The position numbers and the translations under genes were made by a program. Positions 9,225 to 18,845 of a stretch of DNA of 64,000 nucleotides are shown here, in pieces. Origin of the DNA: Acinetobacter sp. A47 (GTDB lineage: Bacteria; Pseudomonadota; Gammaproteobacteria; Pseudomonadales; Moraxellaceae). Each line of letters begins with the position of its first letter. The stretch's first letter is position 1. The DNA is taken from the NCBI RefSeq assembly GCF_000805455.1, contig NZ_JSUS01000009.1, positions 62,001 through 126,000 of the forward strand. Reading direction: 5' to 3'. The notes below the pieces were generated by a model. It had not been told where the DNA came from, searched no databases, and saw nothing but the letters and a program-made list of their open reading frames with translations.

Positions 9225-9724
9225 ATTCTTTTACTCCATTCTCAAGAATATATGTCAGGGTCAACCAAATATTTATTAATATTTTATAGGGGTTATCCTA
9301 ACCATAAAAAATACGTTATTGCTTCATGCAATACATAAAACCCAACATGCATACAAACGCACTGTAGTATTTAACATAGCATTAAAACCATAAAAAACCA
9401 TAATATTAAAACAAAATAAATAATTTAAATTCCATTTAAAAATCAATAAAATACACAAACAAAGCCAAATAAATTTAATTGATTAATAAAATAAATCAAC
9501 TGTTCAAAAATACTCATTAATCTTGGCAGAGATGAGTCTGTTTTATTTTTAAAATTCACTTCTCCATAGGCAGACAAAATAAACCTATAATCACTATGGG
9601 TATTTTTTAAAAATAAAGCGCTTGTCTCGCGCCAGCAAATTAACAAAAATGCCAGTCACAACTGACCGTTTTTTTTATAAATTACTTCTGATAAAACAAA
9701 AACTTTCCGAACAGGCAATGGCAC
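9225..9724. other. 500-bp AT-rich divergent control region
   Basis: Very AT-rich spacer between the permease/bdhA operon and the LysR gene. It holds an inverted repeat at 9317-9333. A 67-codon frame on the minus strand (9443-9646) is AT-driven, has no ribosome-binding site and resembles nothing known, so I do not call it a gene. Confidence 0.5.
9317..9333. promoter_or_regulatory. candidate LysR-type operator
   Basis: TATTGC-TTCAT-GCAATA is a 6-bp inverted repeat with 5-bp spacer and fits the T-N11-A pattern of LysR-family sites. It is about 90 bp upstream of the permease start and near 390 bp from the regulator gene. Confidence 0.45.
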
Positions 9725-10648
9725 ATGACACTCAAGCAACTCAAGGCATTTCTGGCTTTAACCCGTACCCTGAATTATGCAAATGCCTCTGCTGAACTGC
9801 ATCTGAGCCAGTCAGCTTTAAGCTTGAGTATCAAGTCACTGGAAGAAGAGCTGGGCGGTAAACTGTTTAAGCGCAATACCCGCCGGGTTGAACTGACCCA
9901 GGAAGGTAAATCGCTGATTCCCTATGCCAAGAAATTACTGGCCAATTGGGAAGATATGGAAAAAGACGTCAAGCAGCGTTTTAAGCTCAATCGCGGTACC
10001 CTCAATATTGCCTCGATGCCCTTTGTCACCCATGCCATTTTGCCGCAAGTGATCCATCGTTTTTTAGCCAGACATCCCAATATCAGCTTTTCCATTCACG
10101 ATATTCCCAATGAAAAAGTGCTGGAAAATGTACTGGATGGCATTTTTGAAATCGGCATCTGCTTTGAGCCACCACGCAATGACCAGCTGGAGTTTAAGCC
10201 CTTATTTGAGGAGGATTTTCTGGCGCTGTTACCCAAGACGCATCCACTGGCTAGCGCAGATTCGATCAGCTGGAAACAGCTGTGTGCCAACCCCTTTGTG
10301 ACCCTACAGCATCCTTCCATTGTTCGGCACCTGATCGAAGAAAACTGCCTGAAAAACCATTTGACCCTGGACTTGAAAATTGAATGTCACCAGATCAGCT
10401 CCCTGTCCAGCTTTGTGGCACTGGGTATGGGCGTCAGTGCCATTCCCCGTCATTTTCAGAATTTTATTGATAAAGAACACAATGTCCTGATTGAAATCGA
10501 AGATGGTAAACTGCCTCAGGCGATTGGCATTGTCTATAAGAAGGACTTTGAGCTTTCCAATATTTCAGCTGAATTTATAGATGTTTTAACCCGACATGAT
10601 TTTTCCGCTTCGGCCCAAAATCTCGATTCTGTCGCCATTGAAGCTTAG
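9725..10648 (+). CDS. LysR-family transcriptional regulator
   Basis: 307 residues, typical length. The N-terminal winged helix-turn-helix is clear (TLKQLKAFLALTRTLNYANASAELHLSQSALSLSI split over residues 2-37, with LSQSALSLSIKSLEEELG), followed by the LysR effector-binding domain (SMPFVTHAILPQVIHRF onwards). AGG lies 9 nt before the ATG. It sits between the permease/bdhA operon and the CoA-transferase genes, so it most likely controls one or both in response to 3-hydroxybutyrate or acetoacetate; the effector is inferred. Confidence 0.85.
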   Translation: MTLKQLKAFLALTRTLNYANASAELHLSQSALSLSIKSLEEELGGKLFKRNTRRVELTQEGKSLIPYAKKLLANWEDMEKDVKQRFKLNRGTLNIASMPFVTHAILPQVIHRFLARHPNISFSIHDIPNEKVLENVLDGIFEIGICFEPPRNDQLEFKPLFEEDFLALLPKTHPLASADSISWKQLCANPFVTLQHPSIVRHLIEENCLKNHLTLDLKIECHQISSLSSFVALGMGVSAIPRHFQNFIDKEHNVLIEIEDGKLPQAIGIVYKKDFELSNISAEFIDVLTRHDFSASAQNLDSVAIEA

Positions 10649-10786
10649 CCTTGGCCACTATGAACCATTTTGTCTGGCGCTTGCCAATTAATGAGTTTCG
10701 CTTATTAATTCTTTAAAAATTTAAACTTCTGTAAATAATTGCCGAGTGCTAAAACTAATAAAAACCAGGGAATTTACAGGTGAACC

Positions 10787-11491
10787 ATGAATAAAGTCTA
10801 TTCAACTGCGGCATTGGCCTTACAAGATGTGGTGCAAGATCAGCAGACCTTGGCTGTAGGCGGTTTTGGCCTATGTGGCATTCCTGAGGCCTTGATTCAG
10901 GCACTCAAAGAAACTGGCGTAACCGGCCTGACCTGCATCTCCAACAATGCCGGTATTGATGATTTTGGCTTGGGTGTGTTGCTCAAGACCCGACAAATTA
11001 AAAAAATGATCTCGTCTTATGTCGGTGAAAATAAAGAATTTGAACGCCAATATCTAAACGGCGAACTGGAAGTGGAACTTACCCCGCAAGGTACACTCGC
11101 CGAAAAATTACGTGCAGGTGGCGCAGGCATTCCTGCCTTTTATACCGCAACAGGTGCAGGCACCCTGGTGGCTGAAGGCAAGGAACAACGCGACTTTAAT
11201 GGCCGCAGCTATATTCTTGAGACCTCACTGACTGCAGATGTGGCACTGGTCAAGGCCTATAAAGCCGATAAAGCCGGCAATCTGGTGTTCCGTAAAACCG
11301 CACGAAACTTTAACCCTGAATGTGCCATGGCAGGCAAAATCACCATTGCCGAAGTCGAGCAGATTGTCGAGATTGGTGAACTTGATCCAGATGAAATCCA
11401 TTTGGCGGGTATTTACGTCAATCGTGTGGTATTGAATGCCACACCAGAAAAACGGATCGAACAAAAAACCCTAAAAGCACAGGACGCATAA
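10787..11491 (+). CDS. scoA: 3-oxoacid CoA-transferase subunit A
   Basis: 234-residue alpha subunit of succinyl-CoA (or acetyl-CoA):acetoacetate CoA-transferase, which activates acetoacetate to acetoacetyl-CoA. Family signatures are [10 protein letters not shown] near residue 25, [12 protein letters not shown] and the C-terminal [20 protein letters not shown]. The beta subunit starts 2 bp after its stop. With bdhA it makes the route from 3-hydroxybutyrate to acetoacetyl-CoA. The donor (succinyl- or acetyl-CoA) cannot be settled from sequence; atoD-type is the alternative name. Confidence 0.9.
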   Translation: MNKVYSTAALALQDVVQDQQTLAVGGFGLCGIPEALIQALKETGVTGLTCISNNAGIDDFGLGVLLKTRQIKKMISSYVGENKEFERQYLNGELEVELTPQGTLAEKLRAGGAGIPAFYTATGAGTLVAEGKEQRDFNGRSYILETSLTADVALVKAYKADKAGNLVFRKTARNFNPECAMAGKITIAEVEQIVEIGELDPDEIHLAGIYVNRVVLNATPEKRIEQKTLKAQDA

Positions 11492-11493
11492 TC

Positions 11494-12135
11494 ATGGCAT
11501 GGACACGTGAACAAATGGCACAGCGTGCCGCACAAGAATTACAGGACGGTTTCTACGTCAATCTCGGCATTGGCCTTCCCACACTGGTTGCCAACTACAT
11601 TCCAGAAAATATTGATGTGTGGTTACAATCGGAAAATGGTCTACTCGGCATAGGCGAATTTCCAACTGAACAGCAGCTCGACCCTGATTTAATCAATGCA
11701 GGTAAACAGACGGTGACGGCACGTGCAGGTGCGGCCTTTTTCTCGAGCAGTGAATCCTTTGCCATGATTCGTGGCGGCCACGTCAACATTGCCATTCTCG
11801 GTGCGATGGAAGTTTCGGAACAAGGCGACCTCGCCAACTGGATGATTCCGGGCAAAAAAGTCAAAGGTATGGGCGGTGCCATGGATCTGGTTGCAGGGGT
11901 ACAGCGGGTGGTGGTGCTGATGGAACATACTGCCAAAGATGGAACAGCCAAAATCGTCAAACAGTGCAGCTTACCCCTCACAGGCCAAAAAGTGGTGCAT
12001 CGCATCATTACCGATCTGGGCGTACTCGACGTCGTTGCAGAAGGCATCAAACTGGTCGAGCTGGCACCCGATGTGACTGAACAACAAATTCAGGCGGCGA
12101 CAGGTGTTGAGCTGTTGATCGATACCCAGGCTTAA
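11494..12135 (+). CDS. scoB: 3-oxoacid CoA-transferase subunit B
   Basis: 213-residue beta subunit. The family active-site motif SENGLLG, whose Glu forms the CoA thioester, is near residue 47, after the GIGLPTLVANY segment. The C-terminal half has the expected VTDLGV-type strand (IITDLGVLDV). AGGA lies 9 nt before the ATG, within the end of scoA, and the two are translationally linked. A terminator-like hairpin follows at 12165. Confidence 0.9.
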   Translation: MAWTREQMAQRAAQELQDGFYVNLGIGLPTLVANYIPENIDVWLQSENGLLGIGEFPTEQQLDPDLINAGKQTVTARAGAAFFSSSESFAMIRGGHVNIAILGAMEVSEQGDLANWMIPGKKVKGMGGAMDLVAGVQRVVVLMEHTAKDGTAKIVKQCSLPLTGQKVVHRIITDLGVLDVVAEGIKLVELAPDVTEQQIQAATGVELLIDTQA

Positions 12136-12164
12136 CCGACTAAATCCTTTTATTTTCCTTATTG

Positions 12165-12192
12165 AAGTGATGCTTTCCGGGCATCACTTTTG
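12165..12192 (+). terminator. hairpin after scoB
   Basis: AAGTGATGC and GCATCACTT form a 9-bp stem with a 7-nt loop, followed by TTGG. The T-run is short, so some readthrough into the downstream transporter is likely. Confidence 0.6.
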
Positions 12193-12263
12193 GCCGTTTC
12201 TAGGCAACAAAACATTCATTCAGGACAAATGAACGTTATAACAAGCAAAGATGGATACTTAAC

Positions 12264-13673
12264 ATGAATAAACAACCTGCGCTGCTGGAGCGTTTCGCCT
12301 TACGGATCAGCAACTGGTCGGAAAAATGGTTTCCAGACTCTTATATTTTTGCCTTACTCGGTGTCATCATTGTTTCATTTGCAGCCATCTGTATCGGCGC
12401 CCCGGTACAGGATGTCGCCAGTTCGTTCGGTAACGGTTTCTGGAGCCTGATTCCCTTTACCCTGCAAATGACCATGCTGATCATTGTCGGTTACGTGGTT
12501 TCCGTGTCTGCGCCTGTGAAAAAACTGATTCAGATGATGGCGCGTATTCCGCATTCGGGACGTAGTGCCATTGTCTTGGTTGCCACCACAAGTCTGCTCA
12601 TTTCACTGGTCAATTGGGCGGTCAGTACCATTTTAACCGCCTTACTGGTGATTGCCCTGGCCAAGCGCAAAGAACTACAGATGGACTACCGTGCTGCTGC
12701 AGCTGCCGCCATTATTGGCATGGGCGCGACCTGGGCACTGGGCATCAGTTCATCTGCGGCACAATTACAGGCCAATAAAGCCAGTCTGCCCGAATCAATC
12801 TACAACCTGACCGGCGTCATTCCATTTACCGAAACCATCTTCCTGTGGCAGTCTTTGCTGATGACCTTGATCTTGGTGATGGTCTCGATTGCGATTGCCT
12901 ACTGGTCGGCCCCCAAAGGGGATAATGTCAAAACCATGCAGGATTTTGAACTGAATTTTGAAGAAGAGGAAAAAACTGAGGTTAAATCGACCCGACCAGG
13001 AGACTGGCTGGAAAACTCGCCGTTACTGACTATTATCGTGGTGATACTCGGCCTGATCTGGATGTTTATCGAGTTTTCCAAGACCAATCCGATCATTGCC
13101 ATTTCCAGTCTCAATACCTATAACTTTGTGTTTTTAATGTTAGGTCTGGCCTTACACCGTACCCCGCGTAATTTTCTCAATGCCGTCAGTCAGGCAGTAC
13201 CTGCGGTCTCAGGGATTCTGATCCAGTTCCCGCTCTACGGCAGCATTGCCTTTATCATGACACAAGCCCTGAATGCTCAGGATTTATCACTGTCACACTA
13301 TATTGCCGAATTCTTTGTCTCGATTGCCTCCAAAGAAAGCTTTGCCATTGTGATGGGGATTTATTCTGCCGTGCTGGGTTTCTTTGTGCCTTCTGGCGGT
13401 GGCAAGTGGATTATTGAAGCACCCTATGTGATGCAGGCTGCCAATGATCTGCAAGTGCATCTCGGCTGGTCTGTGCAGATTTATAATGCTGCAGAAGCCC
13501 TCCCCAACCTGATCAACCCGTTCTTTATGCTGCCGATGCTTGGCATTTTAAAACTCAAAGCCAAAGACGTGATTGGTTTTACCGTCACCCAGCTGGTGGT
13601 TCATCTACCTCTGGTCCTGTTCCTGCTCTGGATTTTAGGCAGAACCTTAAGCTATACCCCACCCGTGCTGTAA
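12264..13673 (+). CDS. short-chain fatty acid transporter, AtoE family
   Basis: 469-residue polytopic membrane protein of the AtoE/short-chain fatty acid transporter family. Family features include the N-terminal WSEKWFPDSYIFALLG, NWAVSTILTALLVIALAKR, WALGISSSAAQLQANKAS and the GFFVPSGGGKWIIEAPYVM segment. A charged cytoplasmic loop (EEEEKTEVKS) divides the protein. It follows scoAB by 128 bp in the same direction, which supports acetoacetate or short-chain acid uptake for the same pathway. It may be co-transcribed by readthrough. Confidence 0.85.
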   Translation: MNKQPALLERFALRISNWSEKWFPDSYIFALLGVIIVSFAAICIGAPVQDVASSFGNGFWSLIPFTLQMTMLIIVGYVVSVSAPVKKLIQMMARIPHSGRSAIVLVATTSLLISLVNWAVSTILTALLVIALAKRKELQMDYRAAAAAAIIGMGATWALGISSSAAQLQANKASLPESIYNLTGVIPFTETIFLWQSLLMTLILVMVSIAIAYWSAPKGDNVKTMQDFELNFEEEEKTEVKSTRPGDWLENSPLLTIIVVILGLIWMFIEFSKTNPIIAISSLNTYNFVFLMLGLALHRTPRNFLNAVSQAVPAVSGILIQFPLYGSIAFIMTQALNAQDLSLSHYIAEFFVSIASKESFAIVMGIYSAVLGFFVPSGGGKWIIEAPYVMQAANDLQVHLGWSVQIYNAAEALPNLINPFFMLPMLGILKLKAKDVIGFTVTQLVVHLPLVLFLLWILGRTLSYTPPVL

Positions 13674-13871
13674 ATACACAGACGCTCCATCGTCACGCCT
13701 GATCTTCAGTCGGAACAAGATAAAGCGTGATGGTGGCGATCTGTCTTCATGCTTGTCACGAACAACCAATCAATAAAATCTGCTGGATGATAATGCATTC
13801 ACCCCCATAAACTGTGCTATTTTTAAGCAAATTGCACCACTATTCATCAAAATTACAAATTCATTTCTAAA

Positions 13872-13888
13872 TTGGTGCACTTTTTGCA
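13872..13888 (+). promoter_or_regulatory. sigma-54-type promoter upstream of amtB
   Basis: TTGGTGCACTTTTTGCA carries GG and GC separated by exactly 10 bases, the -24/-12 layout of RpoN promoters. TGCACCA at 13833-13839 and TGGTGCA overlapping the promoter resemble NtrC half-sites, though their spacing is not the canonical one. Transcription would start near 13899. Confidence 0.65.
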
Positions 13889-13965
13889 TTATTTATTTGA
13901 CTAAGTTGAGATGTATCCACATCGCTTGAATTTCTGGTTGGATTACTTCTGTTTTGGTGCAGCAT

Positions 13966-15207
13966 ATGAATCAAAGCTATGCATCACAACCAGATTTAGC
14001 ACTTTTTTTGAGCACCACTATGCAAAATGTAGATCTATTTTTCTTACTGCTCGGTGCAGTACTGGTATTGGCAATGCATGCAGGCTTTGCCTTTTTGGAA
14101 CTGGGTACGGTACGCCATAAAAATCAGGTCAATGCCTTGAGTAAAATCCTGACTGATTTTGCCATTTCAGCCATTGCCTACTTCTTTGTCGGCTACTGGA
14201 TTGCCTATGGTCAGAATTTTTTCCATGCAGGGAGCACCTTAGCCTCAGACCATGGTTATAACCTGATGCGCTGTTTCTTCCTGCTGACCTTTGCTGCGGC
14301 TATTCCAGCCATTATTTCAGGCGGCATTGCCGAACGTGCCAAGATGCGTTCGCAAGCGATTGCGACCCTGCTGTTGGTGGCGCTGATCTATCCGTTTTTT
14401 GAAGGCATGATCTGGAATGGCAACTATGGCTTGCAAAAGTGGCTCGAAAATACATTTGGTGCCAGTTTTCATGATTTTGCCGGTTCGGTTGTGGTGCATG
14501 CCATGGGCGGCTGGATTGCACTTGCTGCAGTGATGCTCCTCGGTGCACGTCATGGACGTTATAAAAATGATGGTCGTGTCAGTGCCCATCCCCCGTCATC
14601 AATTCCGTTCCTGGCTCTCGGCTCTTGGATTCTGATCGTGGGCTGGTTTGGCTTTAACGTGATGAGCGCTCAACGGGTTGAAGCCATTTCAGGACTGGTG
14701 GCGATCAATTCACTCATGGCCATGGTCGGCGGCACACTTGCTGCCAACTTTATGGGGAAAAATGACCCGGGTTTCTTACACAATGGCCCGTTGGCCGGAC
14801 TGGTCGCAATTTGTGCAGGTTCCGATATTGTGCACCCTATTGGTGCATTGGTCATCGGCGGGACTGCCGGTGCACTCTTTGTTTACCTGTTTACCTATAC
14901 CCAAAACAAGCTGAAAGTCGATGATGTACTGGGGGTCTGGCCCTTGCACGGCGTATGTGGTGCCTTTGGGGGAATTGCGGCCGGCATCTTTGGACAGCAG
15001 GAGCTAGGAGGCCTGGGTGGTGTTTCCCTTATTTCACAAATCATTGGCACGGGTCTGGGGATTATTGTTGCACTGGCTGGCGGCTTTCTTGTTTATGGCC
15101 TGTTAAAAGCCACACTTGGACTACGTCTTTCTCAGGAAGACGAATACCGTGGTGCAGACCTGTCCATCCATAAAATTTCAGCAAACTCTGAAGAATCCAT
15201 GTTCTAG
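13966..15207 (+). CDS. amtB: ammonium transporter
   Basis: 413-residue Amt family channel from the ATG at 13966; the frame extends to a TTG at 13954. About eleven membrane segments follow a short periplasmic N-terminus. Family signatures are visible: HAGFAFLELGTVRHKN, the DFAGSVVVHAMGGW segment, and the pore-lining His region WPLHGVCGAFGG. Amt proteins pass ammonium and are normally gated by the PII protein GlnK. No glnK lies next to it, unlike the usual glnK-amtB operon. A sigma-54-type promoter lies 78 bp upstream. Confidence 0.93.
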   Translation: MNQSYASQPDLALFLSTTMQNVDLFFLLLGAVLVLAMHAGFAFLELGTVRHKNQVNALSKILTDFAISAIAYFFVGYWIAYGQNFFHAGSTLASDHGYNLMRCFFLLTFAAAIPAIISGGIAERAKMRSQAIATLLLVALIYPFFEGMIWNGNYGLQKWLENTFGASFHDFAGSVVVHAMGGWIALAAVMLLGARHGRYKNDGRVSAHPPSSIPFLALGSWILIVGWFGFNVMSAQRVEAISGLVAINSLMAMVGGTLAANFMGKNDPGFLHNGPLAGLVAICAGSDIVHPIGALVIGGTAGALFVYLFTYTQNKLKVDDVLGVWPLHGVCGAFGGIAAGIFGQQELGGLGGVSLISQIIGTGLGIIVALAGGFLVYGLLKATLGLRLSQEDEYRGADLSIHKISANSEESMF

Positions 15208-15222
15208 TGAAGCACACATTTC

Positions 15223-15250
15223 AAAGCGGCTGACCGGGCCGCTTTTTTTT
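15223..15250 (+). terminator. amtB terminator
   Basis: AAAGCGGC and GCCGCTTT form an 8-bp stem (15223-15245, 7-nt loop) followed by five further T residues. Confidence 0.85.
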
Positions 15251-15634
15251 ATCTGCTCAAAATCTCGCCTGTATCCATGCAATGGTGTCCTTTTTCCGCA
15301 ACAACCGTACCGTTGTCGGCTTTTACAGGGTAATGAAAGCCCTGCTTTTCCTATATCAAACAGTCAAATTCCAGTGCATAGATGGCATGCATTATGCTTT
15401 ATCTATCCTGCATTTTTATCGGGCTATATTAATTTAAAAATTGCTTAATTCATCAACAGTTACCATTAACAAAACGGTAAACAATATCGCTTGAGCAATC
15501 GTATACAAGTTGATTAAGATGAAAAATAATGTATTTTTTATGTCTAAAAAAACACACATTATGTTCATAACAATCAACGGTTAAACCGCAACAATTACGA
15601 ATGCGATCATAACGATACAAAAGGAGTTTTGTAG
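15251..15634. other. intergenic region upstream of gltI
   Basis: About 380 bases, AT-rich toward the right. It must hold the gltIJKL promoter, but I cannot pick convincing -35/-10 elements. Overlapping open frames on both strands (15116-15448, 15453-15680) lack coding character. Confidence 0.4.
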
Positions 15635-16579
15635 ATGACATATAAACGCAGCATGGCCTCGCTACTTTGTACCGGTGCACTCATGTTTGGGCTCAGTGCC
15701 TGTAGTGATAACAAGGCACCGGTTACAGGTGATCAGGCAAGCGCAGGTGATGCCTCCGCTTCAGGAACATTAAACAAGATCAAAAGCTCTGGTACGATTG
15801 TGCTCGGTTATCGTGATTCGTCCATTCCTTTTTCTTATATTGCATCCAATCCAAACCAGCCTGTCGGTTATGCACATGACCTGCAACTCAAGGTGGTGGA
15901 TGCAGTCAAGAAAAAGCTCAATCTGCCAGACCTGAAAATCCGCTATAACCTGGTGACCAGCCAGAACCGTATTCCACTGGTCTCCAACGGTACGGTAGAC
16001 CTCGAATGTGGCTCGACTACCAATAACAAGGAACGCCAGCAACAGGTGGATTTCTCTGTCGGTTTCTTTGAAGTCGGTTCAAGACTACTGACAGCAAAAA
16101 ATTCCGGGATCAAGGACTTTTCAGATTTAAAAGGCAAAAAACTGGTGACTACCGCGGGTACGACCTCGGAACGTTATATCCGCCAGCACCAGCAGGAACT
16201 CGGGATTGGCGAAATCATTTCTGCCAAGGACCATGCCGAATCATTCCTGATGCTACAAAATGGCCGTGCTGTGGCATTTATGATGGATGATATTTTACTG
16301 GCAGGTGAAAAATCCAAGGCCAAAGATCCGGATCAATGGGAAATCGTCGGCACTGCGCCTATCCATGAAATCTATGGCTGTATGCTGCGTAAAGGGGATA
16401 CAGGCTTTAAACAGGTCGTTGATGATGCCATTAAAGCCACCTATGCGTCCGGTGAAATCAACACCATGTACCAGAAATGGTTCCAGCAACCGATTCCACC
16501 AAAGAACATTAACTTGAACTTTGCCATGACGGATCAACTCAAGGCCCTGATCAGCCAACCGCATGATCGGGATCAGTAA
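15635..16579 (+). CDS. gltI: glutamate/aspartate ABC transporter substrate-binding lipoprotein
   Basis: 314 residues. AAGGAG precedes the ATG. The N-terminus is a lipoprotein signal with lipobox LSAC (Cys23), so unlike many soluble binding proteins it is probably membrane-anchored. The mature part is an amino-acid-binding domain of the PBP type: LGYRDSSIPFSYI, AHDLQLKVVDAV, LVTSQNRIPLVSNGTVDLECGSTTN (split), and the GTTSERYIRQ segment, all as in GltI. It is the first gene of a four-gene operon with both permeases and the ATPase. Confidence 0.9.
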   Translation: MTYKRSMASLLCTGALMFGLSACSDNKAPVTGDQASAGDASASGTLNKIKSSGTIVLGYRDSSIPFSYIASNPNQPVGYAHDLQLKVVDAVKKKLNLPDLKIRYNLVTSQNRIPLVSNGTVDLECGSTTNNKERQQQVDFSVGFFEVGSRLLTAKNSGIKDFSDLKGKKLVTTAGTTSERYIRQHQQELGIGEIISAKDHAESFLMLQNGRAVAFMMDDILLAGEKSKAKDPDQWEIVGTAPIHEIYGCMLRKGDTGFKQVVDDAIKATYASGEINTMYQKWFQQPIPPKNINLNFAMTDQLKALISQPHDRDQ

Positions 16580-16658
16580 CGCTCCTCCCTTATCACCAGA
16601 ATAGTATTGCGGGATCGGGAAACAGTTGCTGTTTTGCCGGTCCTGCTCAGGAGTTCTT

Positions 16659-17402
16659 ATGAATTATAGCTGGAACTGGGGAGTCTTGTGGCAATCGACA
16701 GGTATTGGAGATAGCACCTATCTCAACTGGATCATTACAGGTCTGGGCTGGCTGGTTGTGATTGCTGTGGTGGCATGGAGTATTGCCATGCTGCTGGGCA
16801 GCATGCTCGGAATCATGCGCACACTCCCCAATCAAACCGCCAGAGCCATCGGTACGGCCTATGTCACCGTGTTCAGGAATATCCCCTTGCTGGTACAGTT
16901 GTTTATCTGGTTTTATGTGGTACCCAACTTTCTGCCGGCACCGATTAAAAACTGGTGGATGAATGATCTGGGAGCCAATACCACCGCACTTATATCCGCC
17001 AGTATCGGTTTGGGGCTTTTTACCGCAGCACGGGTCTGTGAACAGGTCAGAACAGGTATCGAAGCCTTACCCAAAGGGCAAATTAATGCCGGCTATGCCA
17101 TGGGCTTTTCTACGGCACAGCTCTATCGCTATATCATTTTGCCACAATCGTTCCGGACCATTTTACCGCCGTTGAGTTCAGAACTGACCAACTGTGTCAA
17201 AAATACTTCGGTTGCCTCACTGGTGGGGGTTGCCGAAATTATTACCCAGATGAAAACCATCAGCGAATATACCCAGAACACTATCGAAATCTACAGTTAC
17301 GTCACGATCATTTTTATCGTAATTAATGTCTGTCTTATTTTGGCCATGAACCTGCTGGAAAAGCGCCTGCGCATTCCTGGTTTAATATCAGGAGGAAAAT
17401 AG
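16659..17402 (+). CDS. gltJ: glutamate/aspartate ABC transporter permease GltJ
   Basis: 247 residues from the ATG at 16659, which follows AGGAG with 5-nt spacing; the frame is open to 16626, but the extra residues are not family-like. It has about five membrane segments and the permease signature for contact with the ATPase (EALPKGQINAGYAMGFS). RNIPLLVQLFIWFYVVP is typical of amino-acid permeases of this class. It lies between gltI and gltK, 1 bp before gltK. Confidence 0.88.
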   Translation: MNYSWNWGVLWQSTGIGDSTYLNWIITGLGWLVVIAVVAWSIAMLLGSMLGIMRTLPNQTARAIGTAYVTVFRNIPLLVQLFIWFYVVPNFLPAPIKNWWMNDLGANTTALISASIGLGLFTAARVCEQVRTGIEALPKGQINAGYAMGFSTAQLYRYIILPQSFRTILPPLSSELTNCVKNTSVASLVGVAEIITQMKTISEYTQNTIEIYSYVTIIFIVINVCLILAMNLLEKRLRIPGLISGGK

Positions 17403-17403
17403 C

Positions 17404-18087
17404 ATGGAATGGTTAAGCTCTTTTCTCCATGACCTGCAACAATCCGGGCCTGCCCTCTGGCACGGTTTCAGCATTACCTTAAAAGTCGTGGTGATTGCCA
17501 CCATTGGCGGTATTGCCATTGGCACCCTGCTTGCCCTGATGCGCCTGTCATCGAGCAGGCTCCTGAATGTGATTGCACAGGCTTATGTCAACCTGTTCCG
17601 CTCCATTCCGCTGTTACTGGTGCTGATGTGGTTCTATTTTGCCGTGCCCTTTATCTATACCGCAGTAACCGGTCAGTATCTGACCATTGATACCGCACTG
17701 GTGTCCAGTATCGTGGCATTCATGCTGTTTGAAGCCGCTTACTTTTCAGAAATTGTCCGTGCCGGTATCCAGTCCATTCCCAAGGGGCAAGCAGCCGCAG
17801 CCTACGCACTGGGCATGAGTTATGGCCAGTCAATGCGCCTGATTATCCTGCCACAGGCATTCAGGAAAATGACGCCGTTGTTACTCCAGCAGACCATTAT
17901 TTTGTTTCAGGACTCAACCATGGTGTATGCCATTGGCTTGCTTGATTTTTTCAGGACCAATTATGTCCGTGGAGATTTAATGTCCCTGCTGACCCAATAT
18001 ATTCTATTTGCAGGACTCGTGTACTTTAGCATCAGCGCCCTCGCAACATTCGCGGTTAAACGTTTACAAAGGAGGTTACGTGTATGA
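17404..18087 (+). CDS. gltK: glutamate/aspartate ABC transporter permease GltK
   Basis: 227 residues. AGGAGG at the end of gltJ provides the ribosome-binding site. It has about five membrane segments, FRSIPLLLVLMWFYFAVP and the EAA loop SIPKGQAAAAYALGMS. It pairs with GltJ to form the membrane channel. Its end overlaps the gltL start by 4 bp (ATGA), indicating translational coupling. Confidence 0.88.
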   Translation: MEWLSSFLHDLQQSGPALWHGFSITLKVVVIATIGGIAIGTLLALMRLSSSRLLNVIAQAYVNLFRSIPLLLVLMWFYFAVPFIYTAVTGQYLTIDTALVSSIVAFMLFEAAYFSEIVRAGIQSIPKGQAAAAYALGMSYGQSMRLIILPQAFRKMTPLLLQQTIILFQDSTMVYAIGLLDFFRTNYVRGDLMSLLTQYILFAGLVYFSISALATFAVKRLQRRLRV

Positions 18088-18827
18088 GTGACAATAAGGT
18101 AATGATCGACCTCCAGAATGTCAGTAAATGGTATGAGCAGTTTCAGGTTCTGACCGATTGTAGCACCCAGATTCGCCAGGGAGAGGTGGTGGTGGTCTGT
18201 GGCCCATCCGGTTCAGGCAAATCCACACTGATTAAAACCGTAAACGGGCTGGAGCCGTTTCAGCAAGGGAAAATTTTTGTCGATGGTGTACCGGTACATG
18301 ATCGCAAAACCGACCTGACCCAGCTACGTAGCCGGGTTGGTATGGTCTTCCAGCACTTTGAACTGTTTCCTCATCTTAGCATTACTGAAAACCTGACCAT
18401 TGCCCAGATCAAGGTTCTGGGTCGCTCAGAAGCTGAAGCCCGCAAGAAAGGACTGGCCTATCTGGACCGGGTTGGACTCAGCGCCCATGCCAATAAATAC
18501 CCGGCCCAGCTTTCAGGGGGGCAACAGCAACGGGTGGCGATTGCCCGTGCCCTGAGTATGGACCCAATTGCCATGCTGTTTGACGAACCCACCTCTGCCC
18601 TAGACCCGGAAATGATCACTGAAGTACTGGATGTCATGGTTGGACTGGCCAAAGAAGGCATGACCATGATGTGTGTGACCCATGAAATGGGCTTTGCCCG
18701 TCAGGTGGCTAACCGGATTATCTTTATGGATCAGGGCAAAATTGTGGAAGACTGCTCCAAGGATGAATTCTTTGGTACGCCACGGGGCGAACGTGCACAG
18801 CAGTTTCTTGATAAGATCCTGCATTAA
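18084..18827 (+). CDS. gltL: glutamate/aspartate ABC transporter ATP-binding protein
   Basis: 247-residue ATPase of the polar amino acid class. Walker A is GPSGSGKST near residue 40, the signature is LSGGQQQRVAIARAL, Walker B is MLFDEPTSALDPE and the switch His follows in VTHEMGF. It is the last gene of the operon and is followed by a 14-bp bidirectional terminator. Confidence 0.92.
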   Translation: MSDNKVMIDLQNVSKWYEQFQVLTDCSTQIRQGEVVVVCGPSGSGKSTLIKTVNGLEPFQQGKIFVDGVPVHDRKTDLTQLRSRVGMVFQHFELFPHLSITENLTIAQIKVLGRSEAEARKKGLAYLDRVGLSAHANKYPAQLSGGQQQRVAIARALSMDPIAMLFDEPTSALDPEMITEVLDVMVGLAKEGMTMMCVTHEMGFARQVANRIIFMDQGKIVEDCSKDEFFGTPRGERAQQFLDKILH

Positions 18828-18845
18828 TGGCGTAATCTGACCATC

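Noticed and set aside
9443-9646. 67-codon minus-strand frame in the divergent control region
   Set aside because: AT-driven composition, no ribosome-binding site, no recognisable product.
15116-15448. 110-codon plus-strand frame over the end of amtB
   Set aside because: It overlaps amtB in another frame and crosses its terminator, with no start signal.
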